From assembly GCA_022841465.1 (NCBI GenBank), contig JALHRL010000018.1, forward strand, positions 1 through 64,000: a DNA stretch of 64,000 nucleotides, given 5' to 3'. The stretch comes from Bacteroidia bacterium (GTDB taxonomy: Bacteria; Bacteroidota; Bacteroidia; B-17B0; Aurantibacillaceae). Below are positions 8,878 to 18,816 of this stretch, in pieces. The stretch's first letter is position 1. The number at the start of each line of letters is the position of its first letter. A program made the translations under genes and the position numbers. The notes beneath the pieces were generated by a model. The model was given only the letters and a program-made list of their open reading frames with translations. It was not told the origin of the DNA and ran no database searches.

Positions 8878-11800
8878 ATGGCTTTAAGAAGAGATAACAA
8901 ACAAAAATCAAATTTCTCTAAGATTACTATCAGCTTAGCGTCACCCGAAACGATTTTAAAGCGTTCAAGCGGTGAGGTGTTGAAGCCTGAAACAATCAAT
9001 TACCGTACTTACAAACCAGAAAGAGATGGTTTGTTTTGCGAGCGTATTTTTGGTCCTGTTAAGGATTACGAATGCCACTGCGGAAAATACAAGCGCATTC
9101 GTTACAAAGGTATTGTTTGCGACCGTTGTGGTGTTGAGGTTACTGAAAAGAAAGTACGTCGCGAGCGCATGGGGCACATTAATTTAGTGGTTCCTGTTGC
9201 ACACATTTGGTACTTCCGTTCGTTACCAAATAAAATTGGTTACCTATTAGGTTTACCAACCAAAAAGTTAGATATGATTATATACTACGAACGTTATGTA
9301 GTAATTAATGCAGGTGCTGCTGCTGAAAATGGCACCAGCTACTTAGACTTTTTAACTGAAGAAGAATATTTAAACATTGTTGATACATTGCCAAAAGAAA
9401 ACGCAATGTTAGATGATGCAGATCCAAATAAATTCATCGCTAAAATGGGTGCTGAAGCTTTACAAGATTTACTATCTCGTTTAGATTTAGATTCATTATC
9501 ATACGAATTACGTCACAAAGCAGGAAACGAAACTTCGCAACAACGTAAAAACGAAGCATTAAAACGTTTACAAGTTATTGAAGCATTCCGTCAGGCAAAC
9601 CAAAATGTGGTTAACAAACCTGAGTGGATGATTATAAAAGTTGTTCCGGTTATTCCACCTGAATTACGTCCTTTAGTTCCATTAGATGGAGGTCGTTTCG
9701 CAACATCAGATTTAAATGATTTATACCGTCGTGTTATTATTCGTAACAACCGTTTAAAGCGTTTAATTGAAATTAAAGCACCTGATGTAATTTTACGTAA
9801 CGAAAAACGTATGTTACAAGAATCAGTAGATTCATTGTTTGATAACTCACGTAAATCAAATGCAGTAAAAACGGAAAGTAACCGCGCTTTAAAATCTTTA
9901 TCAGATTCATTAAAAGGTAAGCAAGGACGTTTCCGTCAGAACTTATTAGGTAAACGTGTTGATTATTCTGCACGTTCGGTAATTGTTGTAGGTCCTGAAT
10001 TAAAACTACACGAGTGCGGTTTACCAAAAGAAATGGCAGCTGAGTTATTCAAACCATTTATCATTCGTAAAATGATTGAGCGTGGTATTGTAAAAACCGT
10101 AAAGTCTGCTAAGAAAATTGTAGATAGAAAAGAGCCAATTGTTTGGGATATTTTGGAGAACGCCTTAAAAGGACATCCGGTTTTATTAAACCGTGCTCCA
10201 ACCTTACACAGATTAGGTATTCAAGCTTTCCAACCAAAATTAATTGAAGGAAAAGCTATTCAATTGCATCCATTGGTTTGTACTGCGTTTAACGCCGATT
10301 TCGACGGTGACCAAATGGCGGTGCACGTTCCATTAGGACATGCAGCAATTTTAGAAGCTCAAATTTTAATGTTGGCTTCACACAATATTTTAAATCCATC
10401 TAACGGTGCTCCGGTTGCGGTACCTTCTCAAGACATGGTTCTTGGTTTGTACTACTTAACCAAAGGCAAGAAAAACTTAAAAGATGATGCAGTAAAAGGT
10501 GAAGGAAGAATTTTTTACAGTGCAGAAGAAGTAAACATTGCTTTAAACGAAAAGCAAGTTGATTTACATGCAATGATAAAAGTAAAAATTACCAATGCAT
10601 TAGAAGGAGATAAGTTAGTTGAGAAATTAATTGAAACAACTGTTGGACGTGTTATTTTCAACACAGTTGTTCCACACGAAGTTGGTTTCATTAACGAACT
10701 ATTAACTAAAAAATCTTTACGCGATATCATCGGTAACGTTATTAAACGTTCAGGTATGGCGGTTGCTGCTAAATTCTTAGATGATATTAAAGAATTAGGT
10801 TTCCGTACTGCGTTTAAAGGTGGTTTATCGTTTAACCTTGGTGATATTCAAACTCCGGATGAAAAAGTAAAAATTATTTCGGATGCTCAAGAGCAAGTAG
10901 ATGAAGTAATTGCTAATTACAACATGGGTTTTATTACCAACAACGAACGTTACAACCAAATTATTGATATTTGGACACATGCTAACTCTAAGGTAACGAA
11001 GAAAGTAATGGATAAACTAAGCACTGAAAGACAAGGTTTCAATGCGGTTTATATGATGCTTGATTCAGGTGCCCGTGGTAGTAAAGAGCAAATTAAACAG
11101 TTAAGCGGTATGCGCGGTTTGATGGCGAAGCCTCAAAAAGCAGGTGATACAACGGCTTCTATTATCGAGAATCCGGTATTATCAAACTTCCGTGAAGGTT
11201 TATCTATCTTAGAATATTTTATTTCAACTCACGGTGCGCGTAAAGGTTTGGCCGATACGGCATTAAAAACAGCCGATGCGGGTTACTTAACTCGTCGTTT
11301 GGTTGACGTGGCTCAAGATGTCATTATTAACGAATTTGATTGCGGTACACTTCGTGGATTAAGCATGACAGCGTTAAAAAATAACGATGATGTTGTTGAA
11401 TCGTTGTACGATCGTATTTTAGGTCGTGTTGCTGTGAATGATTTATATCATCCAACAACAGGCGAATTAATTATTGCCGGTGGCGAATTAATTAACGAAG
11501 ATATTGCAACTTTAATTGAAGCATCTCCTATTGAAACTGTTGATATTCGTTCGGTATTAACTTGCGAATCTAGAAGTGGTGTTTGTTCTAAATGTTACGG
11601 ACGTAACTTAGCAAACGGACGTTTAGTTCAGTTAGGTGAAGCAGTTGGTGTTATTGCAGCTCAATCAATTGGTGAGCCGGGTACACAGTTAACATTACGT
11701 ACCTTCCACGTGGGTGGTACGGCAAGTAACGTTGCTGCATCTTCTAGCTTAATTGCTAAGTACGATGGTATAGCTGATATTGATGAATTAAGAACAGTAG

Positions 11801-13173
11801 AGCGTGTTAACCCTGATGGTAAAAAAGTAAACGTGGTAATTGGTCGTTCTACGGAAGTAAGAATTTCTGATGCCAACACTGGTATTACTTTAACTACAGG
11901 TAACATTCCTTATGGTTCTAACTTATTTATTAAACCGGGTGCTAAAGTAAAAAAGGGTGATGTTATTTGTGATTGGGATCCATACAACGCCATTATCGTT
12001 TCAGAATTTGGTGGAACAACCGAGTTTGAGCACATCAAAGAAAATGTTACTTACAGAGAAGAAAGTGATGAGCAAACCGGTTTCCGCGAAAAAGTAATTA
12101 TTGAGAGTAAAGATAAAACCATGAGTCCGTTAATTAAAATTGTGGACAAAAAAGGTGAACCATTAAAAACATACAACATTCCGGTAGGTGCACACATTGT
12201 AATAAATGAAGGAGCAAAAATTGAACCGGGTGCTGTGTTAGTAAAAATTCCTCGTGTTACAGGTAAAACAGGTGATATTACCGGTGGTTTACCTCGTGTA
12301 ACAGAGTTGTTTGAAGCACGTAACCCAAGTAACCCTGCAGTTGTTAGTGAAATTGATGGTATTGTAAGCTTTGGTAAAATTAAGCGTGGTAACCGCGAAG
12401 TGGTTGTTGAAGCAAAAACAGGAGAGCAACGCCGTTACTTGGTTAACCTAAGTAAACATATTTTGGTTCAAGAGAATGATTTTGTACGCGCAGGTGATTC
12501 GTTATCTGATGGTGCAGTTAGCCCTGGTGATATTTTATCAATTAAAGGCCCTACTGCTGTACAAGAATATTTAGTGAACGAAATTCAGGAGGTATATCGT
12601 TTACAAGGTCAGAAATTAAATGATAAACACTTTGAAACTATTGTGCGTCAAATGATGCGTAAGGTAGAGATTGTTGATCCGGGAGACACCATGTTCTTAG
12701 AGCAACAATTGGTAAACAAAGTTGATTTTATGGCGGAGAACGATAACGTATTTGGTAAAAAAGTAATTGTTGATCCGGGTGATAGCGCGGAATTAAAACG
12801 CGGACAAATTATTACTGCTCGTAAATTACGCGATGAGAACTCTGTTTTAAAACGTAAAGATTTAAAAATAGTGGAAGCACGTGATGCAGTTCCTGCAACA
12901 GCTAACCCAATACTACAAGGTATTACAAGAGCATCGTTACAAACAAGCAGTTGGATTTCTGCGGCATCGTTCCAGGAAACAACAAAGGTGTTAAACGAAG
13001 CAGCTGTAAACGGAAAAGTAGATACCTTAAACGGATTAAAAGAAAACGTAATTGTTGGACATTTAATTCCTGCAGGTACAGGTTTACGCCAATACGAAAA
13101 ATTAGTAGTAGGAAGCAAAGAAGAGTTTGAACGCCTTATGGCTAGTAAAGAAGAAATTGAGCAAGAAGCTTAA
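8878..13173 (+). CDS. rpoC: DNA-directed RNA polymerase subunit beta'
   Basis: This is the beta' subunit, which carries the catalytic magnesium site and the clamp. The 1431 residues are normal for Bacteroidota. The N-terminal zinc site is visible as CHCGKYKR followed by VCDRCG (about residues 65-85). The absolutely conserved NADFDGD lies at about residues 472-478. The second zinc cluster appears in [17 protein letters not shown]. The trigger-loop and jaw regions follow in the usual order. The reading frame is intact throughout, and a strong intrinsic terminator closes the operon 18 bases after the stop. Confidence 0.99.
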   Translation: MALRRDNKQKSNFSKITISLASPETILKRSSGEVLKPETINYRTYKPERDGLFCERIFGPVKDYECHCGKYKRIRYKGIVCDRCGVEVTEKKVRRERMGHINLVVPVAHIWYFRSLPNKIGYLLGLPTKKLDMIIYYERYVVINAGAAAENGTSYLDFLTEEEYLNIVDTLPKENAMLDDADPNKFIAKMGAEALQDLLSRLDLDSLSYELRHKAGNETSQQRKNEALKRLQVIEAFRQANQNVVNKPEWMIIKVVPVIPPELRPLVPLDGGRFATSDLNDLYRRVIIRNNRLKRLIEIKAPDVILRNEKRMLQESVDSLFDNSRKSNAVKTESNRALKSLSDSLKGKQGRFRQNLLGKRVDYSARSVIVVGPELKLHECGLPKEMAAELFKPFIIRKMIERGIVKTVKSAKKIVDRKEPIVWDILENALKGHPVLLNRAPTLHRLGIQAFQPKLIEGKAIQLHPLVCTAFNADFDGDQMAVHVPLGHAAILEAQILMLASHNILNPSNGAPVAVPSQDMVLGLYYLTKGKKNLKDDAVKGEGRIFYSAEEVNIALNEKQVDLHAMIKVKITNALEGDKLVEKLIETTVGRVIFNTVVPHEVGFINELLTKKSLRDIIGNVIKRSGMAVAAKFLDDIKELGFRTAFKGGLSFNLGDIQTPDEKVKIISDAQEQVDEVIANYNMGFITNNERYNQIIDIWTHANSKVTKKVMDKLSTERQGFNAVYMMLDSGARGSKEQIKQLSGMRGLMAKPQKAGDTTASIIENPVLSNFREGLSILEYFISTHGARKGLADTALKTADAGYLTRRLVDVAQDVIINEFDCGTLRGLSMTALKNNDDVVESLYDRILGRVAVNDLYHPTTGELIIAGGELINEDIATLIEASPIETVDIRSVLTCESRSGVCSKCYGRNLANGRLVQLGEAVGVIAAQSIGEPGTQLTLRTFHVGGTASNVAASSSLIAKYDGIADIDELRTVERVNPDGKKVNVVIGRSTEVRISDANTGITLTTGNIPYGSNLFIKPGAKVKKGDVICDWDPYNAIIVSEFGGTTEFEHIKENVTYREESDEQTGFREKVIIESKDKTMSPLIKIVDKKGEPLKTYNIPVGAHIVINEGAKIEPGAVLVKIPRVTGKTGDITGGLPRVTELFEARNPSNPAVVSEIDGIVSFGKIKRGNREVVVEAKTGEQRRYLVNLSKHILVQENDFVRAGDSLSDGAVSPGDILSIKGPTAVQEYLVNEIQEVYRLQGQKLNDKHFETIVRQMMRKVEIVDPGDTMFLEQQLVNKVDFMAENDNVFGKKVIVDPGDSAELKRGQIITARKLRDENSVLKRKDLKIVEARDAVPATANPILQGITRASLQTSSWISAASFQETTKVLNEAAVNGKVDTLNGLKENVIVGHLIPAGTGLRQYEKLVVGSKEEFERLMASKEEIEQEA

Positions 13174-13190
13174 TTGAAACATAAGTAATT

Positions 13191-13222
13191 AAAAACCCCA
13201 ACAGCAATGTTGGGGTTTTTTT
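13191..13222 (+). terminator. Intrinsic terminator after rpoC
   Basis: CCCCAACA pairs with TGTTGGGG across the loop GCAA and is followed by seven T residues. A preceding run of A residues extends the stem. This is a strong Rho-independent terminator ending the tuf-to-rpoC block. Confidence 0.93.
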
Positions 13223-13329
13223 GTTGGGGGAATTTATTATCTTAGTTGTAAGGAACTAATTGCTGATTGCGCATATTAGTAAGTTAGTGGTAACTCTATG
13301 AGTACACTGCAATCTTCAAAAAGACGACT

Positions 13330-14373
13330 ATGAAATTAAATATACTTTTATTTCTAAGCACCATTACTCTCTTGACATCATGCAATGGACAAACCTCTAA
13401 TCAGAACAAAACCACTGACCAATTTACAAAAGGTGACACCGTCAAAGAACTTGGTAAAAGCATAATGGTTGTTTATCAAGACAAGAAGAATGTTTATTGG
13501 TTTGGAAGTTGGGAAACAGGGGTTTATAAATACGATGGAAATGAATTAGTTAATTACACAACAAAACACGGTTTGCTGAACAACAGAGTTGATGAAATAA
13601 AAGAAGATAAATTTGGTAATATTTATTTTGGAAGTGCAAACGCAACGTCATCCATATCAAAATTTAACGGAAATAATTTCATGACTTTAACGGCAGTTCC
13701 CAGTGAAAATTGGAAACTTGAATCCACAGATATGTGGTTTGAATATTCTTATGGAAATACCGGAAAAGTATATCGCTATGATGGGATTACATTATATGAA
13801 TTGCAGTTTCCTAACCCACCAAATTTATCCAATCCATTTGATATCTATAGCATTTATAAAGATAGAAAAGGAAACATTTGGTTTGGCACAAACCCAGTTG
13901 GAGTTTGCCGATACGATGGGAAATCGTTTGAATGGATTACAGAAGAAGATGTGACAGAATTTCGCAATGAAGGTGCGAATGGAGTGCGTTCAATTACAGA
14001 AGACAAAAATGGTGACTTTTGGTTCAATACCGAATATCGTTATAGTGTGTACGACAGCACCACTTTAAAATGCAAGAAATTTTACACAAGACACGAAAGC
14101 ATAGGTGGTTTAGATGGGAAAACGGGCAGCAATTTGGACGAGTATCTTTCAACAATAATAGACAACAATGGCAATTTGTGGTTTGTAACCTATCGTGATG
14201 GAGTTTGGAAATATGATGGAACAAAAATCACTCATTATGTAGTTCAAGATAATTCAAAAGACATTACAATATTCAGTATTTACAAAGACAACAATGGTGA
14301 CCTTTGGCTTGGGACACACGAAAATGGAGCATGGAAATTTAACGGTCAAACATTTGTAAAATTCGTACAATGA
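13330..14373 (+). CDS. Propeller-repeat lipoprotein (Reg_prop-like)
   Basis: The 347-residue protein starts with a lipoprotein signal (LLTSCNG, lipidated Cys18). It then shows about seven repeats of the kind DKKGNIWFGT...YDGxxF, the pattern of the two-component regulator propeller repeat that forms the periplasmic sensor of hybrid histidine kinases. Here there is no membrane span, kinase or response regulator after the propeller, so it is a stand-alone, envelope-anchored propeller that probably binds a ligand or partner. It is isolated between the rpoC terminator and a structured intergenic stretch, and its codon use looks less A/T-biased than its neighbours. It may have arrived by transfer. 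Its partner is unknown. Confidence 0.75.
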   Translation: MKLNILLFLSTITLLTSCNGQTSNQNKTTDQFTKGDTVKELGKSIMVVYQDKKNVYWFGSWETGVYKYDGNELVNYTTKHGLLNNRVDEIKEDKFGNIYFGSANATSSISKFNGNNFMTLTAVPSENWKLESTDMWFEYSYGNTGKVYRYDGITLYELQFPNPPNLSNPFDIYSIYKDRKGNIWFGTNPVGVCRYDGKSFEWITEEDVTEFRNEGANGVRSITEDKNGDFWFNTEYRYSVYDSTTLKCKKFYTRHESIGGLDGKTGSNLDEYLSTIIDNNGNLWFVTYRDGVWKYDGTKITHYVVQDNSKDITIFSIYKDNNGDLWLGTHENGAWKFNGQTFVKFVQ

Positions 14374-14446
14374 AAAATTGAAGAGCTAAAATGATTCCTG
14401 ATTTAAAGCTGAAAGACCTTTACCAAAAGACTGCATATAATTTAAA

Positions 14447-14516
14447 GTAAGCCCAGTCGCTAATAGCATCTACTGGCTATTGGGTGGAATCTGCGCTTAT
14501 TGAGACATTAACCCAA
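14447..14516. other. Structured non-coding stretch after the propeller gene
   Basis: No gene is visible in 14374-14522. The stretch holds nested complementary blocks: CCCA (14452-14455) with TGGG (14481-14484), ATAGC (14463-14467) with GCTAT (14476-14480), and an outer TAAGC/GCTTA pair. It is richer in G and C than its surroundings. It could be a transcription terminator lacking a T-run, a recombination-site remnant, or a small RNA. None of these can be decided from sequence alone. Confidence 0.35.
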
Positions 14517-14522
14517 CAACTT

Positions 14523-14915
14523 TCATTTAAAACTGTTCAACCATTTCAGCGCATCTTTTTCGTTACTAAAAAGTTTGTGTGGAATTTTTTCGTAGCGGTT
14601 TTTAAAAGTGAAATAAAATTTTGCAAATATGCGTTGTGGTAAACCGTGTACAATTATTGCAATGGCAGAATGATTGTTAATATTAAACATTTCTGTTTCA
14701 CGCGCTTCCTTATTTACACTTCCATAGCGCCCGGTAACTACTAAAACGGGTGTAATGCTTTGTGTTAACTGTGTAATTGCATTTTGAAATTCTTTAATAT
14801 CATTAATGCCAACTTCGTATTCATCGTGTTTAAAACGAAACTCTATAATTCCATCAACTAATTTAATAATTGCAAGATTTGTGGTTATAGAATTAGTTTC
14901 GTTTGTATTCATCAA
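14523..14915 (-). CDS. Hypothetical protein, STAS/SpoIIAA-like
   Basis: This 130-residue protein has no signal peptide and no catalytic motif I can name. Its alternating beta and helix pattern, with a central hydrophobic strand (TPVLVVTGRYGSVN) followed by helices, resembles small STAS or SpoIIAA-like proteins seen in Bacteroidota. The fold assignment is a guess. It is the last gene of a tight minus-strand run, starting 2 bases after the stop of the M48 protease gene, so it is probably co-transcribed with it. Confidence 0.55.
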   Translation of the reverse strand: MMNTNETNSITTNLAIIKLVDGIIEFRFKHDEYEVGINDIKEFQNAITQLTQSITPVLVVTGRYGSVNKEARETEMFNINNHSAIAIIVHGLPQRIFAKFYFTFKNRYEKIPHKLFSNEKDALKWLNSFK

Positions 14916-14917
14916 GT

Positions 14918-15718
14918 TTATTGAGGCCTGTAATATTTTTTAGCTTCCGGCATAAATGCTTTTAAGGTTTTAATTCTTGTTTCATCGCTAGGGTGAGTGC
15001 TTAATAATTCAGGTGGCTTTTGTCCGCCCGCAGAGGCCATGCGTTGCCAAAACGGAACAGCGGCCTCCGGGTTATAACCGGCCATGGCCGAAAATATTAA
15101 TCCCATTTTATCGGCTTCTGTTTCGTGTTTACGGCTGTAGCTAAGCATACCCAAAGTGCTTCCGGCTCCAAATGCTTGTAAAAAAAGTTGCTGCGTTAAT
15201 GCCGGCTTTTGTGATAACGCTATAGAAAGTGCTGCGCCACCAAACTGAATTAATAAACCTTGACTCATACGTTGGTTACCATGGCGTGCAATGGCGTGCG
15301 CAATTTCGTGGCCCATAACTACTGCCATGCCTTCTTCATCCTGTGTTAAAGGTAAAATGCCGGTGTAAAAAACTACTTTACCCCCGGGCATACACCAGGC
15401 GTTAATAGTAGGGTCGTCTATTAAATTAAATTCCCAGGTAAAGCCTTTTAAATCGTTACTTAAACCCTTATCTGCATAATATTTTTCAACCGCTTTTTGA
15501 ATTCGGGTGCCGCAATTTTTTACCATTTGAGTTCGAGAATCGTTGGTAGATAAAGGTGGGTTTTGTGCTAAAACTTTTGAGTACTCTTGGCTACTCATTA
15601 GCATTAATTCCGATTCCGGAACCAAACTCAAACTACGTTTTCCTGTTACCGCATTTTTATGGCATGCCAAAAAAATGGCAAGTAATGAAATAAAGAGAAG
15701 TGCAATTGTTTTTTTCAT
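14918..15718 (-). CDS. M48 family zinc metalloprotease, lipoprotein
   Basis: This is a periplasm-facing peptidase of the M48 (LoiP/YggG-like) group, probably removing misfolded envelope proteins. The signal ends in a lipobox with Cys19. The zinc site HEIAH lies at residues 137-141, and the third ligand is Glu201 in HETEADKMG. The 266-residue length suits the single-domain form without the TPR tail of BepA. It lies 1 base after clpS and 2 bases before the next gene, so the three are almost certainly one transcript. Confidence 0.92.
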   Translation of the reverse strand: MKKTIALLFISLLAIFLACHKNAVTGKRSLSLVPESELMLMSSQEYSKVLAQNPPLSTNDSRTQMVKNCGTRIQKAVEKYYADKGLSNDLKGFTWEFNLIDDPTINAWCMPGGKVVFYTGILPLTQDEEGMAVVMGHEIAHAIARHGNQRMSQGLLIQFGGAALSIALSQKPALTQQLFLQAFGAGSTLGMLSYSRKHETEADKMGLIFSAMAGYNPEAAVPFWQRMASAGGQKPPELLSTHPSDETRIKTLKAFMPEAKKYYRPQ

Positions 15719-15719
15719 T

Positions 15720-16016
15720 TTAATTTATTGTTTCAATTCTTGCGGTTAATCCCTTTTCTAATATGGCTTCGCAAATGGGTTTTAATTGTTTGTATGAACC
15801 ATTTTTTACTGCGCAATTTCCTTTGTAATGAATTAAGTAAGTGCATTGCATGGCTTGCTCAGGCTCATGGCCGCAGTATTTCATTAAAGTTTCAATTACA
15901 AAATCAAAAGTATTTACATCATCATTATAAACCACAATTGATTTTTGTTTTACTTCCTGAACAACTGTTTCAGTAAGTTCAAGAACATCCAATTCTGTGT
16001 CTAAATTTGATTTCAT
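15720..16016 (-). CDS. clpS: Clp protease adaptor ClpS
   Basis: ClpS binds N-degron substrates and hands them to a Clp ATPase. The 98-residue protein has a flexible acidic N-terminus (residues 1-22) and then the core with the conserved YNDDVNTFDFVIETL motif that forms the N-degron pocket, followed by the helix holding HEPEQA. A Clp ATPase gene (clpC) lies elsewhere in this window at 27291-29840 and is a likely partner. It sits between fah and the M48 protease gene, with gaps of 13 and 1 bases. Confidence 0.93.
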   Translation of the reverse strand: MKSNLDTELDVLELTETVVQEVKQKSIVVYNDDVNTFDFVIETLMKYCGHEPEQAMQCTYLIHYKGNCAVKNGSYKQLKPICEAILEKGLTARIETIN

Positions 16017-16029
16017 TTTTTATAATTAA

Positions 16030-17289
16030 TTAATTTTTTGCAGGTAATAAAGTGGCAGCACATTCACCAAAACCAACACGTATGTTTTCTTTTTTGCAAT
16101 ATCCTCTAATGGTTATGGTATCATTATCGTTTACAAATTTTCTTTCGCTGCCATCTTTTAATTTAATAGGTTTGGTGCCTCGCCAAGTTAACTCTAAAAA
16201 GCTTCCGTATTCTGTTTCTTTAGGGCCACTAATGGTTCCGCTGGCCATTAGGTCTCCAATATTTATATTACAACCGTTTACGGTGTGATGTGCTAATTGT
16301 TGCTCCATGGTGTAATACATGTATTTGTAATTACTGGTACAAACTAAATTTTCTTCACCGTTTTGTGGTTTTAAATACACTTCTAAATTAATGTCTATAT
16401 TTTTATTTCCACTGTATTGTAAGTAGGGTAGAAGAGGAGGGTTTTGCTCGTAGCCTTTTACTCTAAAGGGTTCTAGGGCTTCTAAAGTTACTATCCAGGG
16501 AGAAACAGTACTTGCAAAATTCTTTGCTAAAAAAGGACCTAGTGGAACATATTCCCATGTTTGAATATCGCGTGCGCTCCAATCGTTAAACAACAACATT
16601 CCAAAAATATAATCATCGGCATTTGCAGTTGTAACTGAATCGCCCATTTGTGTGCCTTTACCAATTACAAAAGCGGTTTCTAATTCAATATCCAGTAATT
16701 TGCTTGGACCAAATACAGGTGTTTCTGAATCTGCCGGTTTTGTTTGTCCTTTTGGGCGATGGAATGAATGACCGCTCACGCAAATGCTGCTTGCTCTGCC
16801 ATGGTACCCTACTGGTAAATGTTTCCAGTTAGGAAGCAGCGCGTTGTTTGGATCACGAAACATAGTGCCCACGTTGGTTGCATGATCGATGCTGCTGTAA
16901 AAATCGGTATAATCGCCTACTTTAACAGGCATCAACATTTTTACAACGTTTTGTTTCTTAATTACCTCGTTGTAAAGTGCAGTATCTTTTTTAAGAATTG
17001 AATTTTCGTCGCACAACAATTCAATTATTTTATTGCGCACTTTATTGGTAACGGTTTTTCCTAAAGCAATAAAATCATTTAAGTTTTCTTTTTCAAAAAC
17101 AGATCTGTTTAAATCAAACACATCTGCGCTTTCTAATTCAAACAAATCAATAATAGAATCACCAATGGCACTGCAGGCATGGTGTTTTACATTACCGTCT
17201 GAATACACACCAAAAGGAATGTTGTAAATACTAAAGTCGGAATTATCAGCTACCTGAAACCAGGTGTTTAATTTTTTTATGTCAGCCAT
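16030..17289 (-). CDS. fahA: Fumarylacetoacetase
   Basis: This enzyme hydrolyses fumarylacetoacetate to fumarate and acetoacetate, the last step of tyrosine breakdown through homogentisate. The 419 residues match full-length eukaryote-like FAH, with the N-terminal SH3-like domain and the C-terminal catalytic domain. Visible motifs include DFYSSIDHATNVGTMFR, which holds the catalytic His and metal-ligand Asp, and NDWSARDIQTWEYVPLGPF. No other tyrosine-pathway gene (hppD, hmgA) is in the window. Its start overlaps the previous reading frame by 8 bases, indicating translational coupling. Confidence 0.96.
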   Translation of the reverse strand: MADIKKLNTWFQVADNSDFSIYNIPFGVYSDGNVKHHACSAIGDSIIDLFELESADVFDLNRSVFEKENLNDFIALGKTVTNKVRNKIIELLCDENSILKKDTALYNEVIKKQNVVKMLMPVKVGDYTDFYSSIDHATNVGTMFRDPNNALLPNWKHLPVGYHGRASSICVSGHSFHRPKGQTKPADSETPVFGPSKLLDIELETAFVIGKGTQMGDSVTTANADDYIFGMLLFNDWSARDIQTWEYVPLGPFLAKNFASTVSPWIVTLEALEPFRVKGYEQNPPLLPYLQYSGNKNIDINLEVYLKPQNGEENLVCTSNYKYMYYTMEQQLAHHTVNGCNINIGDLMASGTISGPKETEYGSFLELTWRGTKPIKLKDGSERKFVNDNDTITIRGYCKKENIRVGFGECAATLLPAKN

Positions 17290-17785
17290 TTCTAGATAGA
17301 ATATTTGTTTTTAAATCTTCTGCAATTTGAGGATGTATGGTTTTTGAATTTTCAATTATTAAAATTGCTTTGGTTAAAACCTCTTCGTTGTTTACTTCTT
17401 CAATATTTGTGGCAACCGTAAGTGCTTCAAAGGCGGTCATGTAATCGGGATTGCAAGCTTCTTCAATAAAAAACAAAAAGTTTTCTTTAAAATCTAAGGC
17501 ACATTCCCAGCAAATGCTTAAAAGTTTTGCTTTATCCTCGTTGTTATCTGCCTCGGTAATTGCTTTAATTAATAAATTTTGTAGGTTGTGTTTTTTAACC
17601 TGAAATAATTTTTCGTCGCGTTCTTCTCTGCTTAAATTTTCGTCGAATAAAGAAATAATTAAATCAACATCTTGTTCTTTGTACTGAGCGGCGCCATCAT
17701 TAATGGCAATGGTAAGTGTATTGTAGTTTTCTTTATCAAACAATTTTTCGGGGTTAAATTCTTCCTCGTTTAATAATTCTTTCAT
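17282..17785 (-). CDS. Hypothetical helical protein (HEAT-like)
   Basis: I do not recognise a named family. The 167-residue protein is acidic and almost wholly helical, with a spacing of hydrophobic residues that suggests HEAT-like helical pairs. It has no signal peptide or membrane span, so it is probably cytoplasmic. Its 3' end overlaps fah by 8 bases and it starts 9 bases after the moxR stop. The position suggests it works with MoxR or the peptidase-related genes downstream, but this is inference. Confidence 0.7.
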   Translation of the reverse strand: MKELLNEEEFNPEKLFDKENYNTLTIAINDGAAQYKEQDVDLIISLFDENLSREERDEKLFQVKKHNLQNLLIKAITEADNNEDKAKLLSICWECALDFKENFLFFIEEACNPDYMTAFEALTVATNIEEVNNEEVLTKAILIIENSKTIHPQIAEDLKTNILSRNG

Positions 17786-17794
17786 TTTGTTGTA

Positions 17795-18757
17795 TTAAAG
17801 AAGTTGGTTAATAATATCTTCAATTTTAATTCCTTCTGCTTCTGCTTTGTAATTTTTTACAATTCTATGGCGTAGAATAGGAATTGCAATTGCTTTTACA
17901 TCTTCAATATCGGGGCTATACTTTCCGTTAATAGCTGCATGGCATTTTGCACCAATAATTAAATATTGAGAAGCACGTGGCCCGGCACCCCACGATAAAT
18001 ATTTTTTAGAAACATCGGCACTAAATTCACTTTCTAATCGGGTTTTATTTACCAGTTTTACGGCGTATTCAATCACATTATCGGCAACCGACATTTTACG
18101 AATTAAATCTTGGTAAAAAGTAATTTCGGCACTGGTTAAAATATTTTTTAATGTAACTTTTGCATTGGTGGTTGTTTGTTTTACTACTTGCATTTCTTCT
18201 TTAAAAGAAGGGTAATCTAACCAAACATTAAACATAAAACGGTCAAGCTGCGCTTCCGGCAAAGGATAAGTACCTTCTTGTTCAATTGGGTTTTGTGTTG
18301 CTAAAACAAAGAAGGGTTGTTCTAAAGGATATTTTTTTCCGGCTGCAGTAATTTGTCTTTCTTGCATTGCCTCCAGTAATGCAGCTTGTGTTTTTGGTGG
18401 GGTACGATTTATTTCATCGGCCAAAATAATATTGGCAAATAAGGGACCTTTAATAAATTTAAAATTACGTTGTTCATCTAGTATCTCACTTCCAATAATA
18501 TCACTGGGCATTAAATCGGGTGTAAACTGGATGCGATTAAAACTTAAACCTAAAGCATCTGAAATGGTATTAACAAGTAAGGTTTTTGCAAGTCCTGGAA
18601 CACCTACTAATAAACAGTGGCCATTGCTAAAAATGCTTATTAGAACATTTTTTACGGTTTCTTCTTGCCCAACAATAATTTTTGCAATTTCGTTATTAAG
18701 CTCTTTGTATTTTAAAACAAATGATTGAAGGGCCTCGGTATCACTTTTAAAATTCAT
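17795..18757 (-). CDS. MoxR family AAA+ ATPase
   Basis: MoxR ATPases act as chaperones that help assemble or insert metal cofactors into protein complexes, often beside von Willebrand factor A proteins. The Walker A motif is the MoxR form GVPGLAKT near residue 37, Walker B is ILADEINR near residue 111, and sensor 1 is FFVLATQNP. The 320 residues are the usual length. No VWA or DUF58 partner gene follows, which is unusual for MoxR loci. Instead the gene heads a six-gene minus-strand run ending at 14523. Confidence 0.94.
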   Translation of the reverse strand: MNFKSDTEALQSFVLKYKELNNEIAKIIVGQEETVKNVLISIFSNGHCLLVGVPGLAKTLLVNTISDALGLSFNRIQFTPDLMPSDIIGSEILDEQRNFKFIKGPLFANIILADEINRTPPKTQAALLEAMQERQITAAGKKYPLEQPFFVLATQNPIEQEGTYPLPEAQLDRFMFNVWLDYPSFKEEMQVVKQTTTNAKVTLKNILTSAEITFYQDLIRKMSVADNVIEYAVKLVNKTRLESEFSADVSKKYLSWGAGPRASQYLIIGAKCHAAINGKYSPDIEDVKAIAIPILRHRIVKNYKAEAEGIKIEDIINQLL

Positions 18758-18816
18758 ATATAAAATTTGACCTAAATTTAAGAATTATAAAGCCAAATTT
18801 TAAATAAAAGTGGATT

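Noticed and set aside
14447-14516. Integron attC site
   Set aside because: The stretch is structured and has one RYYYAAC-like end, but the matching GTTRRRY at the other end is missing and no integrase is near.
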